From AC-32 sp963755635 (lineage in GTDB: Bacteria > Actinomycetota > Thermoleophilia > Gaiellales > Gaiellaceae), in the NCBI GenBank assembly GCA_963755635.1, contig CAVWKS010000008.1:124001-188000 (forward strand): a DNA stretch of 64,000 nt, given 5' to 3'. Below the pieces are notes generated by a model. It was not told where the DNA came from. It did not search any database and saw nothing but the letters and a program-made list of their open reading frames with translations. This document shows, in pieces, positions 52,342 through 61,917 of this stretch. A program made the translations under genes and the position numbers. Numbering within the stretch: the stretch's first letter is position 1; each line of letters opens with the position of its first letter.

Positions 52342-53799
52342 CTACTTGATCTCGAGAAATGCGTCGAACGTGCGCGCGTCGCCCGAGCCGGCCGACCACT
52401 CCAGGAACGAGCGCAGCGGCCGCAGATTCTCGGTCGTCGTCGTCGGCAGGCTCGAGCCGCTGAGCGCGGCGAAGCCCTCGATCAGCGGGATCGCGTTCTT
52501 CAGGTCGACGTACATGAAGCCGCCGTTCGACGAAGGCATCCCGGCGGCGCTCGTGGCCTCCTTGAAATCTGCGCTGTCGGCCAGGCTCTGGCTCGGCGAG
52601 CCGACGCTCTTGATCCCGCCGGGCGCGCTCGTGAGCACGACCTTCCCGGCCACGGCGCCGTAGTGGAGCTGGAACTGCTTGCCGAACGAGATCGTCTTCT
52701 CGGCGCCGCCCGAGATCGTCGCACCCGAGCCCGCGGCGAGCTTGTGCAGCAGCTTGTCGAGCGTCGCCAGCCCGGAGGCGGTGTCGTCGGGCTGCAGGAT
52801 CGCAGTGACCTCCGGGATCACTGCGCCCGGTCGCACCCAGAGCGCGTTCTCGTTCTGGAACAGCGCGAGGACGTCCTGCAGCCGCACGCCGAGCGCGAAT
52901 TCGAGGGGCGCCGAGAGCTGGCCGAGGCCGGCCCCGAGGCTCTTGGCACTCTGGAACGAGAGGAAGGCGAAGGTGTCCGAGGGGGCCTCCGCGAGCAGCT
53001 TCGAGCTGTAGTCGCCGGGACCGCCGGTGAGCGCGCTCGCGCCGCTTCCCTGCACGGCGCCGTGCAGGCGAACCCCGTCGCTCTCGGCGCCGAGCGAGGC
53101 GGCGACAAACTCGAGCTTGTCGAGGCCGCCGGTCGCACCCGAGAGCGCGCCCCCGCCTTGCTGCTGCATTGCATCGTGGACGACCTTCGCGAGCTCCGGG
53201 CCGTTGACGTAGGCCTTGGCGAGCGCATCGCCGGTCAGCTTCGCGAGCGAGTCGTTGTAGAGCGAGTTGTCGGAGAGCGGCTGGTCGTTGCCCCTCAGCA
53301 GGCTGTCGATGTGCGCCTGGGTGTCGCCGATCGCGTACCAGCCGTTGTCGAGTGCCCTGGTGGCGGTCTTGCTCCCGCCGCTCTGGTCGGACTTCGCGAT
53401 CAGCGCCTTGAACTTGGCCGGGTCGTCCGGCTTCGTCAGGCCGATCGCGGTCATGTCGCTGAGCCCGCCGCCGCCGTTCCCGAAGGCGAAGTCGAACTCC
53501 GGGCCCAGCGCCGGCTTGATGTCCGTCTGGTAGTCGACGCCCTTGCCGGCGAGGCTCTGCTCGATCTGCTTGATCGCCATGTCGCGGGCCGGGAACTTCT
53601 GCGACAGCGCGTCGAGCTGCTGCCACTGGCTCGAGCTCGTGTCGGTGTCGACGGAGATGAAAGCGAGCGTGTCTTCTCGGACCAGCTGGGCGCCCGGTGG
53701 CGCCGACGAGGCGGTTTTCTGCGCGCCACCGCAGCCGGTTGCGAGTAGCGCAAGCACGGCCAGTGGGGCGAGGACGAGGATTCGAAGGCGGCTGATCAT
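52342..53799 (-). CDS. DUF3352-type lipoprotein
   Basis: A 485-residue lipoprotein. The signal peptide ILVLAPLAVLALLATG is followed by a lipobox Cys (CGGAQK). The mature part resembles the DUF3352 family: AFISVDTDTSSSQWQQLDAL, IKPALGPEFDFAFG, NGWYAIGD and AKAYVNGPELAKVV. Function is unknown. ATG 53799 overlaps the gpsA stop by ATGA, so it is likely translated with gpsA and der. Codon use matches the neighbours, so transfer is not suggested. Confidence 0.8.
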   Translation of the reverse strand: MISRLRILVLAPLAVLALLATGCGGAQKTASSAPPGAQLVREDTLAFISVDTDTSSSQWQQLDALSQKFPARDMAIKQIEQSLAGKGVDYQTDIKPALGPEFDFAFGNGGGGLSDMTAIGLTKPDDPAKFKALIAKSDQSGGSKTATRALDNGWYAIGDTQAHIDSLLRGNDQPLSDNSLYNDSLAKLTGDALAKAYVNGPELAKVVHDAMQQQGGGALSGATGGLDKLEFVAASLGAESDGVRLHGAVQGSGASALTGGPGDYSSKLLAEAPSDTFAFLSFQSAKSLGAGLGQLSAPLEFALGVRLQDVLALFQNENALWVRPGAVIPEVTAILQPDDTASGLATLDKLLHKLAAGSGATISGGAEKTISFGKQFQLHYGAVAGKVVLTSAPGGIKSVGSPSQSLADSADFKEATSAAGMPSSNGGFMYVDLKNAIPLIEGFAALSGSSLPTTTTENLRPLRSFLEWSAGSGDARTFDAFLEIK

Positions 53800-54749
53800 T
53801 CGCGAGTAGGTTGTCGGCCCATCAGGCCTGCAGCTAAAGCGTTCAGGTCCTTCCCGTCGAGCACCATGCAGACACCCTCGGTGATCGGCAGCTCGATGCC
53901 GAGCCGGTGGGACAGGTCGCGCAGGACGGGAGCCGTGGTCAGGCCCTCTACGGTACCGATTTCCGCGGCTGCCTCCTCCGGGCTCGACCCGGTCGCGATC
54001 AGCTCTCCGGCGCGCCGGTTGCGCCCGTGGCGGCTCCAGCAGGTGACGATCAGGTCGCCCATCCCGGCGAGCCCGGCGAAGGTCTCGGGCCGCGCGCCGC
54101 AGGCCTCGCCGAGCCGCGCCATCTCGGCCAGGCCGCGCGAGATCAGGCCGGCCTTCGCGTTGTCGCCAAGGGCGAGGCCGTCCACGCCGCCGGCCGCGAG
54201 CGCGATCACGTTCTTGGCGGCGGCGCAGAGCTCGACGCCGGTCGGATCGTCGCTCGCGTAGACGCGGAAGGCGAGCGAGTTGAGCGACTGCTGCAGCTCG
54301 AGCGTGAGCCTGTCGTTCTCGCTGGCCACGACCGCCGCGGCCGGCAGGCCGTCCGCGATCTCCTCGGCGAAGTTCGGGCCCGAGAGCACGGCGACGGCGC
54401 GGCGCTCGACGAGCTCCGAGAGACGGCGGCCGCTGGCCGGGTCGAGGCCCTTGCTGAGGCTGAGCACGGGCGCCGCGCCCGGGAGTGCCCGCACGACCTC
54501 GCCGAACGCGTCGCTCGGCACGGCGATCACCTGGAGGTCGGCCGCCGCAATCGCCGGGTCGTCGAGCGTGGTCGCGTCGATCCCGGTCAGGTCTGCGTCG
54601 GGTAGGTAGCGCGGGTTCTGGCCGGTCTCGGCGATCGCGCGCGCCTGCTCGGGGTCGCGGCTGGCAAGCGTGACGTCGTGCCCGCTCCTCGCGAGCACGC
54701 AGGCGAACGCCGTTCCCCACGCTCCGGCGCCTGCGACGACGGCTCTCAC
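53796..54749 (-). CDS. gpsA: Glycerol-3-phosphate dehydrogenase [NAD(P)+]
   Basis: A 317-residue enzyme that makes glycerol-3-phosphate for phospholipids. It starts VRAVVAGAGAWGTAFACVLARSGHDV and has LSLSKGLDP, VLSGPNFAEEIADGLPAA, the catalytic Lys in AAAKNVIALAAGGVDGL, and MGDLIVTC, RNRRAGELI. GTG 54749 overlaps the der stop (GTGA). It forms one coupled set with der and the lipoprotein gene. Confidence 0.96.
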   Translation of the reverse strand: MRAVVAGAGAWGTAFACVLARSGHDVTLASRDPEQARAIAETGQNPRYLPDADLTGIDATTLDDPAIAAADLQVIAVPSDAFGEVVRALPGAAPVLSLSKGLDPASGRRLSELVERRAVAVLSGPNFAEEIADGLPAAAVVASENDRLTLELQQSLNSLAFRVYASDDPTGVELCAAAKNVIALAAGGVDGLALGDNAKAGLISRGLAEMARLGEACGARPETFAGLAGMGDLIVTCWSRHGRNRRAGELIATGSSPEEAAAEIGTVEGLTTAPVLRDLSHRLGIELPITEGVCMVLDGKDLNALAAGLMGRQPTRE

Positions 54750-56096
54750 GCGCGTCTCACGAAGTCGATCGCGACCGGCACGCCCTCGAGCTCGTAGCGG
54801 TCGCGCAGCTGGTTCTCGACCCAGTAGCCGTAGTCGCGCGTGATCAGGCTCGGGTCGTTGACGAAGAAGCGGAAGCGCGGCGGGCGCGCGGTCACCTGCG
54901 TGCCGTAGAGGAGGTTGAGACGCCGTCCGTTCCGGCTCGGCGGCTCGCGGCGCTGGCGCAAGTCCGCGAGGAAGCGGTTCAGCTCGCCGGTCGAGATGCG
55001 CGCCGTGTGCTTCTCGAATTGCTCCTCGATCCGGTCGAGCAGGCGCGAGATTCCGCGGCCGGTCTTCGCCGAGACGGTGACGACCGGCGGGCGCTGGCGC
55101 AGGCTCGCCTCGAGCCGCGGCCGCACCTCCTCGATCTTCGTCTCGGAGACGTCCCACTTCGACAGCACCACGATCGTCGAGCACTGCGCCTTGCGCGCGA
55201 CATCGGCCACGGAGAGATCCTGATCGACCAGGCCCTCGCTCGCATCGACGAGCACGAGGGCGACGTCGGCCCGCTCGGCGGCGGCGAGCGCGCGCAGCTC
55301 CGAGTAGTACTCGATTCCCTGGCGCTGCCTGCGTTTGCGGCGCAGGCCCGCGGTGTCGACGAGGACGAAGGTTCGGTCGCCTCGCCGCAGGACCGTGTCG
55401 ATCGCGTCGCGCGTCGTGCCGGGCTGCTCGGAGACGATCACACGCTCTTCGCCGAGCAGCGCGTTCAGCAGGCTCGACTTCCCGACGTTCGGCCGGCCGA
55501 GGATCGCGACGCGGATCGCGCTCTCCTCGATCTGCTGCGGGCCGGAGCCGGGGAGCATCGTCACGATCGCGTCGAGCAGGTCGCCGCTGCCGTGGCCGTG
55601 TACCGCCGAGATGGGGACCGGGTCGCCGAGCCCGAGCCGGTGGAACTCGAGCGCGAGCACGTCCTGGCTCGGATCGTCGATCTTGTTCGCGAGCAGGAGC
55701 ACGGGCTTGTGGGCGCGGCGGAGGATCGCGGCCAGCTCCTCGTCGCCGGGCATCACGCCGGCCCGCGCGTCGGTGATGAAGAGGACGAGGTCGGCTTCGG
55801 CGATCGCAGCCTGGGCCTGCTCGGCGATCGAGCGGGTCAGCGGCGTCGGGTCGGCGATGTCCACGCCGCCGGTGTCGATCAGCAGGAAGCGGTGCCCGTT
55901 CCACTCGCAGACGAGCTCTTTGCGATCGCGCGTGACCCCCGGCGTCTCGTGCACGACTGCCGTACGGCTCTCGGTGAGGCGGTTGACAAGCGTCGACTTG
56001 CCGACGTTCGGGAAGCCGACGATCGCGACAGTGCCGAGAAGCGGAGGAACCGCGACTGGTTCGGTCCCCGTCCTGCTGGATTTCGTCTGAGTTCAT
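54746..56096 (-). CDS. der: GTPase Der (EngA), probable frameshift near the start
   Basis: A tandem GTPase needed for 50S assembly. The second GTPase and the C-terminal KH-like domain are intact (LGRPNVGKSSLLNALLG, DTAGLRRKR, LSKWDVSE, NDPSLITRDYGYW). The first GTPase begins upstream of the GTG at 55954: reading on gives VAIVGFPNVGKSTLVNRLTE, so that GTG is not the true start. That frame has no start codon, but ATG 56096 reads MNSDEIQQDGDRT in another frame; one extra base near 56055 would join them. Full length is then about 449 residues, normal for Der. Confidence 0.92.
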
Positions 56097-56143
56097 CGTT
56101 GGGCTCCCGGCGCGGGCCCGCTCCGGCGATGTTACGTCACGGC

Positions 56144-56272
56144 TTAGCCGGCGCCGGGGACGAAAAGGTGGATCGCGACTTTGAGCAGAGCCATGACCGC
56201 GATGGCGAAGCAGATCGCCGTGAGAAACGCCGTCGCCACGACGAACCAGTACGTGTTCGGATCGAGCTTCAT
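56144..56272 (-). CDS. Small single-span membrane protein, 42 residues
   Basis: From ATG 56272 the frame reads MKLDPNTYWFVVATAFLTA and continues ICFAIAVMALLKVAIHLFVPGAG, one long hydrophobic segment with few polar ends. The same frame is open further upstream to 56536 but that part has no recognisable features. No homologue is known to me. The remaining gap up to cmk at 56558 holds no other frame that I trust and is likely promoter or leader. Confidence 0.45.
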   Translation of the reverse strand: MKLDPNTYWFVVATAFLTAICFAIAVMALLKVAIHLFVPGAG

Positions 56273-56557
56273 GGCTAGCTCAGGATCGAGACGGCGAGCT
56301 CGGTCGGACAGCCGGCGCGAATGCAGGTCGACCGCCTGATGCAGGTCGACGTCGTCGCACCGTGCGAGACGTTCCGCGTCGCGCATGGTCCGTAGCCGGC
56401 CTGGACCAGCTGCTCGAGACGCCAGCGGATGACTTTGCGGCATGCGTCGTTTCGGCTGCTCGGCGAGCTGAGCTGCTGCCGTCACTCTACCCTCCTCCCT
56501 ACACGCACCATAGGACGACTCTGGGAGCACGCGCAATGCCCAAATCGGCCGGCTCTG

Positions 56558-57190
56558 TCAGGCCGGCTGGCGGGCTCGGACGAGCTCTTCGATCTGGTCG
56601 ACGACGTCCTCGACGTTGAGGTCGGTCGTGTCGATTTGGATCGCGTCCTCGGCAGGTCGCATCCGGGCGGCGTCGCTCTGGTCCCGCACGCGCAGGTCGG
56701 TGGCGAGCGCGTCGGCGCCGATCTCGGGCCGCTCGGCGAGCCGGCGGCTGGCGCGGATGTCGCGGTCGGCGTTGAGGTAGACCTTCACGTCGGCGTCGGG
56801 CGCGACGACGGTGCCGATGTCGCGTCCCTCGATCACCACGTCGCCGCCCTCCGCGAGCTCGCGCTGGCGCGCGCGCATGACTCGCCGCACCGGCTCCTGG
56901 CGCGCGACGACGGGCACCATCCGGTCGATGTCGGACTTGCGGATCGAGGCGGTCACGTCGGTGCCGGCGATCCGCACGCGCCGCTGCTGGTCGATCTCGA
57001 CGGGGTTCTCGTCGGCCAGCTCGCCGAGCCGTCCCCCGTCTGCGAGCGGGAGGCCGCGCTGGATCGCGAGCCAGGTGAGCGCGCGATACATCGCGCCGGT
57101 GTCGAGGTAGCGGAACCCCAGCCGCTCCGCGAGCCGCTGCGCAACCGTGCTCTTGCCGGCGCCGGCCGGCCCGTCGATGGCGATGATCAT
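56558..57190 (-). CDS. cmk: Cytidylate kinase
   Basis: A 210-residue kinase making CDP and dCDP from monophosphates. The P-loop is in IIAIDGPAGAGKSTVAQRLAE, with GFRYLDTGAMYRALTW, VVIEGRDIGTVVAPDADVK and LNADRDIRASRR. ATG 57190 overlaps the aroA stop (ATGA). aroA-cmk-der is a common order. Confidence 0.95.
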   Translation of the reverse strand: MIIAIDGPAGAGKSTVAQRLAERLGFRYLDTGAMYRALTWLAIQRGLPLADGGRLGELADENPVEIDQQRRVRIAGTDVTASIRKSDIDRMVPVVARQEPVRRVMRARQRELAEGGDVVIEGRDIGTVVAPDADVKVYLNADRDIRASRRLAERPEIGADALATDLRVRDQSDAARMRPAEDAIQIDTTDLNVEDVVDQIEELVRARQPA

Positions 57191-58469
57191 CTCTGTGTGA
57201 CCGAGTCGAGCAGCTCGAAGAATCCGGGGAAGCTTACAGCGACCGCCTGCGGGTCTTCGAGCTCGACACCCTTCCGTGACACGAGCCCGGCGACCGCCCC
57301 GAGCATCGCAATCCGATGATCCCCGTCTGACCCCATTCCCCCACCCTTAGGGCGGGTGGGTACACCCCTGACCCCGAAGCCATCGTGACTTTTTTTCACG
57401 CGCACGCCAAGGGCTCGGAGCGAATTTGTCACGGTTTCGATGCGATCTGTTTCCTTTACGCGCAACTCCTGCGCGCCTTCGACCCGGCTCTCGCCGCGCG
57501 CGCACGCGGCCGCGAGCGCAAACAGCGGCAGCTCGTCGATCAGGCGCGGGACCTCCTCCGCGTGGACGGTCGTCGCGACGAGCTCGGCCGACTGGACGAC
57601 CAGGTCGCCGGTCGGCTCGCCGCCCGGGCTGCGCCGCCGGTTGAAGGTCGTGATCCGCGCGCCCATCCGCTCGAGCACGTCGAGCAGGCCGGTCCGGGTC
57701 GGGTTGAGCCCGACGTCGTGAATCGTCACCTCCGAGCCCGGCAGCAGCGTCGCCGCGACGACGAACGGCGCCGCGGCGGAGAAGTCGCCCGGGACCGCGA
57801 CCTCGTCCAGCCGTCAAGCGCTCGGCGGGACCGACCCGACCCGCCGCCGGGCCTGCGCTGGATCGGGGCGCCCGCCGCCGCGAGCATGATCTCGGTGTGG
57901 TCGCGGGTCGGCACCGGCTCGATCACAGTGGTGCGGCCCTCGGCATAGAGGCCCGCGAGCAGGATCGCCGACTTGACCTGCGCGCTCGCTACCGGCAGCT
58001 CGTAGCTGATCGCGGTCGGGCGCCCGCCCTCGATGCGGAGCGGCGGCTTGCCGTCCTCGGTCTGGACCCGGCGCCCATCGCGGCGAGCGGGTCGGCGATT
58101 CGGTCCATCGGACGGCGTCGCAGCGAGTCGTCGCCGGTCAGCTCGAAGCTCCCGCTCTGGCCGACGAGCAGGCCGGCGAGTAGGCGCAGCGTCGTCCCCG
58201 AGTTGCCGCAGTCGATCGGCCCGTCCGCCTCCCGCAGGCCGCGCAGGCCGGCCCCTCGACCCGAACCGTGTCGACGTCGTCCTCGTGGACGGTACGCCGA
58301 GCGCGCGCACGGCGGCGATCGTCGACTCCGTGTCCTCGGAGCGCCCGAAGCCTCTGATCAGCGTCTCGCCCTCGGCGACCGCGCCCAGCAGCACCGCCCG
58401 GTGCGAGATCGACTTGTTGCCCGGTACGGCGATGTGGCCGGCGAGCGCGACGGCGGGCTCGATCCTCAT
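57187..58469 (-). CDS. aroA: 3-phosphoshikimate 1-carboxyvinyltransferase (several frameshifts)
   Basis: EPSP synthase of the shikimate pathway. It starts MRIEPAVALAGHIAVPGNKSISHRAVLLGA, has ELPVASAQVKSAILLAGLYAEG, the catalytic NPTRTGLLDVLERMGA region, and ends near GDHRIAMLGAVAGL. The chain is in at least four pieces in different frames: breaks near 58290, 58250, 58080 and 57830. All parts are conserved, so sequencing errors are likelier than decay. About 427 residues are expected. It overlaps tyrA by ATGA. Confidence 0.88.
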
Positions 58470-59573
58470 GGCTTCTCCAGCACTGGCGAGACGACGACGC
58501 CGTAGCCCTGTGCCTCGAGCACCGTCGCCGCCCGCGCGGCCTCGTCCGCACCGCCGACGAGGAGGGTGAGCGTCCCGCCGCGGTCGGGCGAGACGTGATG
58601 GAGCTCGAAGTCCTCGATGTTGATCCGCTCCGCGCCGAGCGCCTGGGTGATCCCGGCGAGGACGCCGGGCCGGTCGGGCACGTGCACCCGCAGCTGGTGG
58701 AGCTCGCCCGGGTCCGGGTAGGCGTCGGCGAGCATGCGGCGGCGGTTGCCGGCCGCCTCGCCGATCCAGCGTGCGAGGAAGCCTGCGTCGCCCGCCGTCC
58801 AGTGCTGCCTCGAGCTGCTCGACGCGGCGGCGGTGCTCCGCGAGCGACTCGCGGAGCGCGGCCCGCGTTGTCGAGGAAGATGTCGACCCAGATTCGGGGG
58901 TTCGCGCCGGCGACGCGGGTCATGTCGCGCAGCGAGCCGCCGGCCGCGGCGAGCGGCTCGTGGCCCTCGACCTTCCCGGCGCCGGCCTGGTTGACGAGCA
59001 GGTTCGCCAGCGCGTGCGGGAGGTGGCTGGTGATCGCGACGAGGCGATCGTGTGCCTGCGGGTCGACCGCGACCGGCGTCGCGCCGAGGCTCGAGACGAA
59101 GCCGTGGACGAGCCGGTAGCGGGCGGGGTCGGTCTCGGCGAGCGGCGTCAGGAACCAGGTCGCGCCGTCGAACAGCTCGGCGCTCGCGTGCTCGGCGCCG
59201 CGCGCCTCGGAGCCGCAGACCGGGTGGCCGCCGACGAACCGCGGCGGAGCCCTGCGCGGCCGCGCAGACTGCGGCCTTCGTCGAGCCGACGTCGGTGACG
59301 GTGCAGCCCTCCGCGCTCGCCTCGAGCGCCGCGCGGACCTGCGCTGCGAGCTGAGCGACGGGTGCGGCGACGACGGCGAGCTCGGCATCCGCGAGCGCGT
59401 CCGCGAGCGAGTCGGCGGCGTCGTCGACGGCGCCGCGGTCGACGGCGCGCGCCGAGCGCGCTCGGGTCGGGATCGAAGCCGGAGATGCGCAGCTCGCGGC
59501 CGCGCTTGGCCGCAAGCGCAACGGAGGCGCCGATCAGGCCCGTGCCGACGATGGCGAGTCGCTGCGGCTCCAT
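58466..59573 (-). CDS. tyrA: Prephenate dehydrogenase with ACT domain (several frameshifts)
   Basis: Tyrosine-branch enzyme of aromatic synthesis. The fragments in order are MEPQRLAIVGTGLIGASVALAAKRG (NAD site), TVTDVGSTKAAVCAAA, FVGGHPVCGSEARGAEHASAELF, LVAITSHLPHALANLLV, GGSLRDMTRVAGANPRIW and a C-terminal ACT domain (LRVHVPDRPGVLAGITQALG, NIEDFELHHV). At least four small indels break the frame between 58790 and 59470. The ACT domain suggests feedback control by tyrosine. Start ATG 59573. Confidence 0.85.
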
Positions 59574-59611
59574 GCGGTCAGGCTATCGCCGGGCGCGCGC
59601 GACCAGCGGGA

Positions 59612-59689
59612 CCCATCCCAAACCCCCACCCACCCGGGGAACTCGAAGGTAGCGGCGCAAACGTCACGTGTCTGTCACGCAGGTGTGCC
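59612..59689 (-). repeat. Upstream repeat element, copy 2
   Basis: In the 161-base gap between DAHP synthase and tyrA, a 28-bp motif at 59662-59689 (GGCACACC to GTGACG on the minus strand) matches the copies before pntAB and comM (22 of 28 each). About 20 bases downstream the strand reads CCCCGGGTGGGTGGGGGTTTGGG (59617-59639), as in copy 1. It is oriented towards tyrA, where a promoter would be. Confidence 0.5.
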
Positions 59690-59734
59690 GAAAGCGTGCC
59701 GTCTTCGTCCCCGGCCGCAGGCCGGCTCCGAGGA

Positions 59735-60778
59735 TCAGCCGATCTGCTTGCCGAGCAGCTCGACGATCTCGCGCACCTCGCGCGCGAACTCGCCGAACTC
59801 CGCCGTCGGGATCTGCTGCGCGGCGTCCGACAACGCCTCCTCGGGCCGCGGGTGCGTCTCGACGATGATCCCGTCCGCCCCCACCGCCGCCGCCGCCCGC
59901 GCCAGGGGCAGCACGAGGTCGCGCCGCCCCGCCGCGTGCGAGGGGTCGACGATCACCGGCAGGTGCGTCTCGTGCTTCAGCACCGCAACCGCGCCGAGGT
60001 CGAGCGTGAACCGCGTCGCCGTCTCGAACGTCTTGATCCCGCGCTCGCAGAGGATGATCCGCTCGTTCCCCTCCTTCGCGACGTACTCGGCCGCCATCAG
60101 CAGCTCCTCGACCGACGTCGACATCCCGCGCTTCAGCAGCACCGGCTTGTCGGCGCGGCCGACCTCCGCCAGCAGCAGGAAGTTCTGCGAGTTCCGCGCC
60201 CCGATCTGGATCACGTCCGCGTACTCGAGCACCGCCTCGACGTGCCGCGGGTCCATGAGCTCCGTCACGACCGGCAGCCCCGTCTCGTTGCCCGCCTCCC
60301 GCAGGATCTGCAGCCCCTCGTCGCCGAGCCCCTGGAAGGTGTACGGCGAGGTCCGCGGCTTGAACGCGCCGCCGCGCAGCATCGTCGCCCCTGCCTCCGC
60401 GACCACGCGCGCCGTCTCCATCGTCTGCTCGCGGTACTCGACCGAGCACGGGCCCTGCGATCAGCCCGAACCACGAGTCGCCGAGCCGCCGCCCGTCGAC
60501 CTCGATCACGGTCGGGTCGGGCGAGACCTCCCGCGCGACGAGCTTGTACGGCTTCAGGATCGGCAGCACCTGCTCGACCCCGGGGTAGCCCTCCAGCGGC
60601 AGCGTCGCGAGCAGCTCCCGCTCGCCGATCGCGCCGATCACCGTCGCCTCGCGCCCGCGCTGGACGCGCGCCTGCACGCCCGCCTCCTGCAGCCGCGCGA
60701 GCACGTGCTCGGTCTGGTCGGGCGTCGCGCTCGGCGCCCATCACGATCAGCAGCTCGGGGGATCCATTCGTCGGCCAT
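59735..60778 (-). CDS. 3-deoxy-7-phosphoheptulonate (DAHP) synthase (frameshifted)
   Basis: First enzyme of the shikimate pathway, of the single-chain beta type with a short N-terminal ferredoxin-like regulatory part. The N-terminal part reads LARLQEAGVQARVQRGREATVIGAIGE and LPILKPYKLVAREVSPDPTVI; the TIM barrel has GGAFKPRTSPYTFQG, ELMDPRHVEAVLEYADVIQIGARNSQNF, KPVLLKRGMSTSVEELLMAAEY and VDPSHAAGRRDLVLPLARAA. Breaks occur near 60450 and 60730. ATG 60778 gives MADEWI and then ELLIVMGA in another frame. Confidence 0.88.
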
Positions 60779-60815
60779 GAGGGAGAAAGGGTAGTTGCGA
60801 TACTGAGACGACCAG

Positions 60816-61805
60816 ATGCGCATCTTCTCCGGCATCCGCGCCTCGGGCGCGCAAGACGCTCGGCAACTACTCGGGCGGCTTTCGCCAGTACGGGGCGACG
60901 CAGGAGCAGGGCGAGGCCTTCTTCTGCATCGTCGACCTGCACTCGATCACGACGGCGTTCGAGCCGGAGCGAGCTGCGCGACGCGACGCTCGACGGGCGC
61001 CGCGATGCTCTTCGCGACCGGGCTCGACCCGGAGCGCTCGACCGTCTTCGTCCAGAGCCACGTCACCGCCCACGCCGAGGCGGCCTGGCTGCTCGGCTCG
61101 GTCACGAGCTTCGGCGAGCTTGCGCCGGATGACGCAGTTCAAGGAGAAGTCCGAGGGGCAGGACTTCGTCTCGGCCGGGCTCTTCAACTACCCGGTCCTG
61201 ATGGCCGGCGACATCCTGCTCTACCAGACCGACCTCGTCCCGATCGGCGACGACCAGCGCCAGCACCTCGAGCTCGCGCGCGACGTCGCCGAGCGCTTCA
61301 ACCAGCGCTTCGGCGAGACGTTCACGCGTGCCCGAGGGCGCCTACCCCGAGGTCGGCGCGCGGATCAAGGACCTGCAGGAGCCGGAGCGGCAAGATGTCG
61401 ACGACGCGCGGCGCGCCGCAGGGCGTCGTCCGCATGATCGACCCGCCCGACGAGATCCGGCAAGAAGTTCAAGACCGCCGTCACCGACTCCGGCACCGAG
61501 GTCCGCCACGCGCCCGAGGAGAAGCCGGGCATCTCGAACCTGCTCGAGATCATGTCCGTCGCGACCGGCGAGCCGATCCCGAGCTCGAGGCCCGCTACGA
61601 CGGCGGCGGCTACGGCCGCTTCAAGGAGGACGTCGCCGAGGCCGTCGTCGCGCTGCTCGAGCCGATCCAGGAGCGCTACGCGAGCTCCGCGCCGACGAGG
61701 CGCGAGCTCCGCGCGCTGCTCGCGCGCGGCGCCGAGAAGGCCCGCGAGGCCGCGGCCCCGACGCTCGAGCAGATGTACGAGCGCATGGGCTTCGTCCGCC
61801 CGTAG
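60816..61805 (+). CDS. trpS: Tryptophanyl-tRNA synthetase (many frameshifts)
   Basis: Class I synthetase. After joining frames the protein reads MRIFSGIRASGA, KTLGNYSGGFRQYGA (HIGH-like region), FVQSHVTAHAEAAWLLGS, RMTQFKEKS, FNYPVLMAGDILLYQTDLVPIGDDQRQHLELARDVAERFN, MSTTRGAPQGVV (KMSKS-like) and LEQMYERMGFVRP. At least eight one-base indels are found, near 60852, 60970, 60997, 61120, 61327, 61391, 61461 and 61580, mostly insertions. Expected length is about 325 residues. Confidence 0.9.
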   Translation: MRIFSGIRASGAQDARQLLGRLSPVRGDAGAGRGLLLHRRPALDHDGVRAGASCATRRSTGAAMLFATGLDPERSTVFVQSHVTAHAEAAWLLGSVTSFGELAPDDAVQGEVRGAGLRLGRALQLPGPDGRRHPALPDRPRPDRRRPAPAPRARARRRRALQPALRRDVHACPRAPTPRSARGSRTCRSRSGKMSTTRGAPQGVVRMIDPPDEIRQEVQDRRHRLRHRGPPRARGEAGHLEPARDHVRRDRRADPELEARYDGGGYGRFKEDVAEAVVALLEPIQERYASSAPTRRELRALLARGAEKAREAAAPTLEQMYERMGFVRP

Positions 61806-61917
61806 CGCGCTCCGGCGCGGTCACGGCGACGGCGCTGCGACGGGTCGCGCCGGCTCGACCGGACGGTCAGTAGGTTCGCTGCCGGTGCCAGGACCGACCT
61901 CGCAAGAAGGAGGGGAC

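Noticed and set aside
53796..56096. A 766-residue frame covering der and gpsA
   Set aside because: Only its last 317 codons encode a recognisable protein (GpsA, start GTG 54749). The rest is an Arg-rich shadow of der in the wrong frame.
57187..61805. A block of true pseudogenes in aromatic amino acid and tryptophan-tRNA genes
   Set aside because: Catalytic residues and sequence are conserved across frames and errors are one- or two-base indels, which fits sequencing error better than decay.
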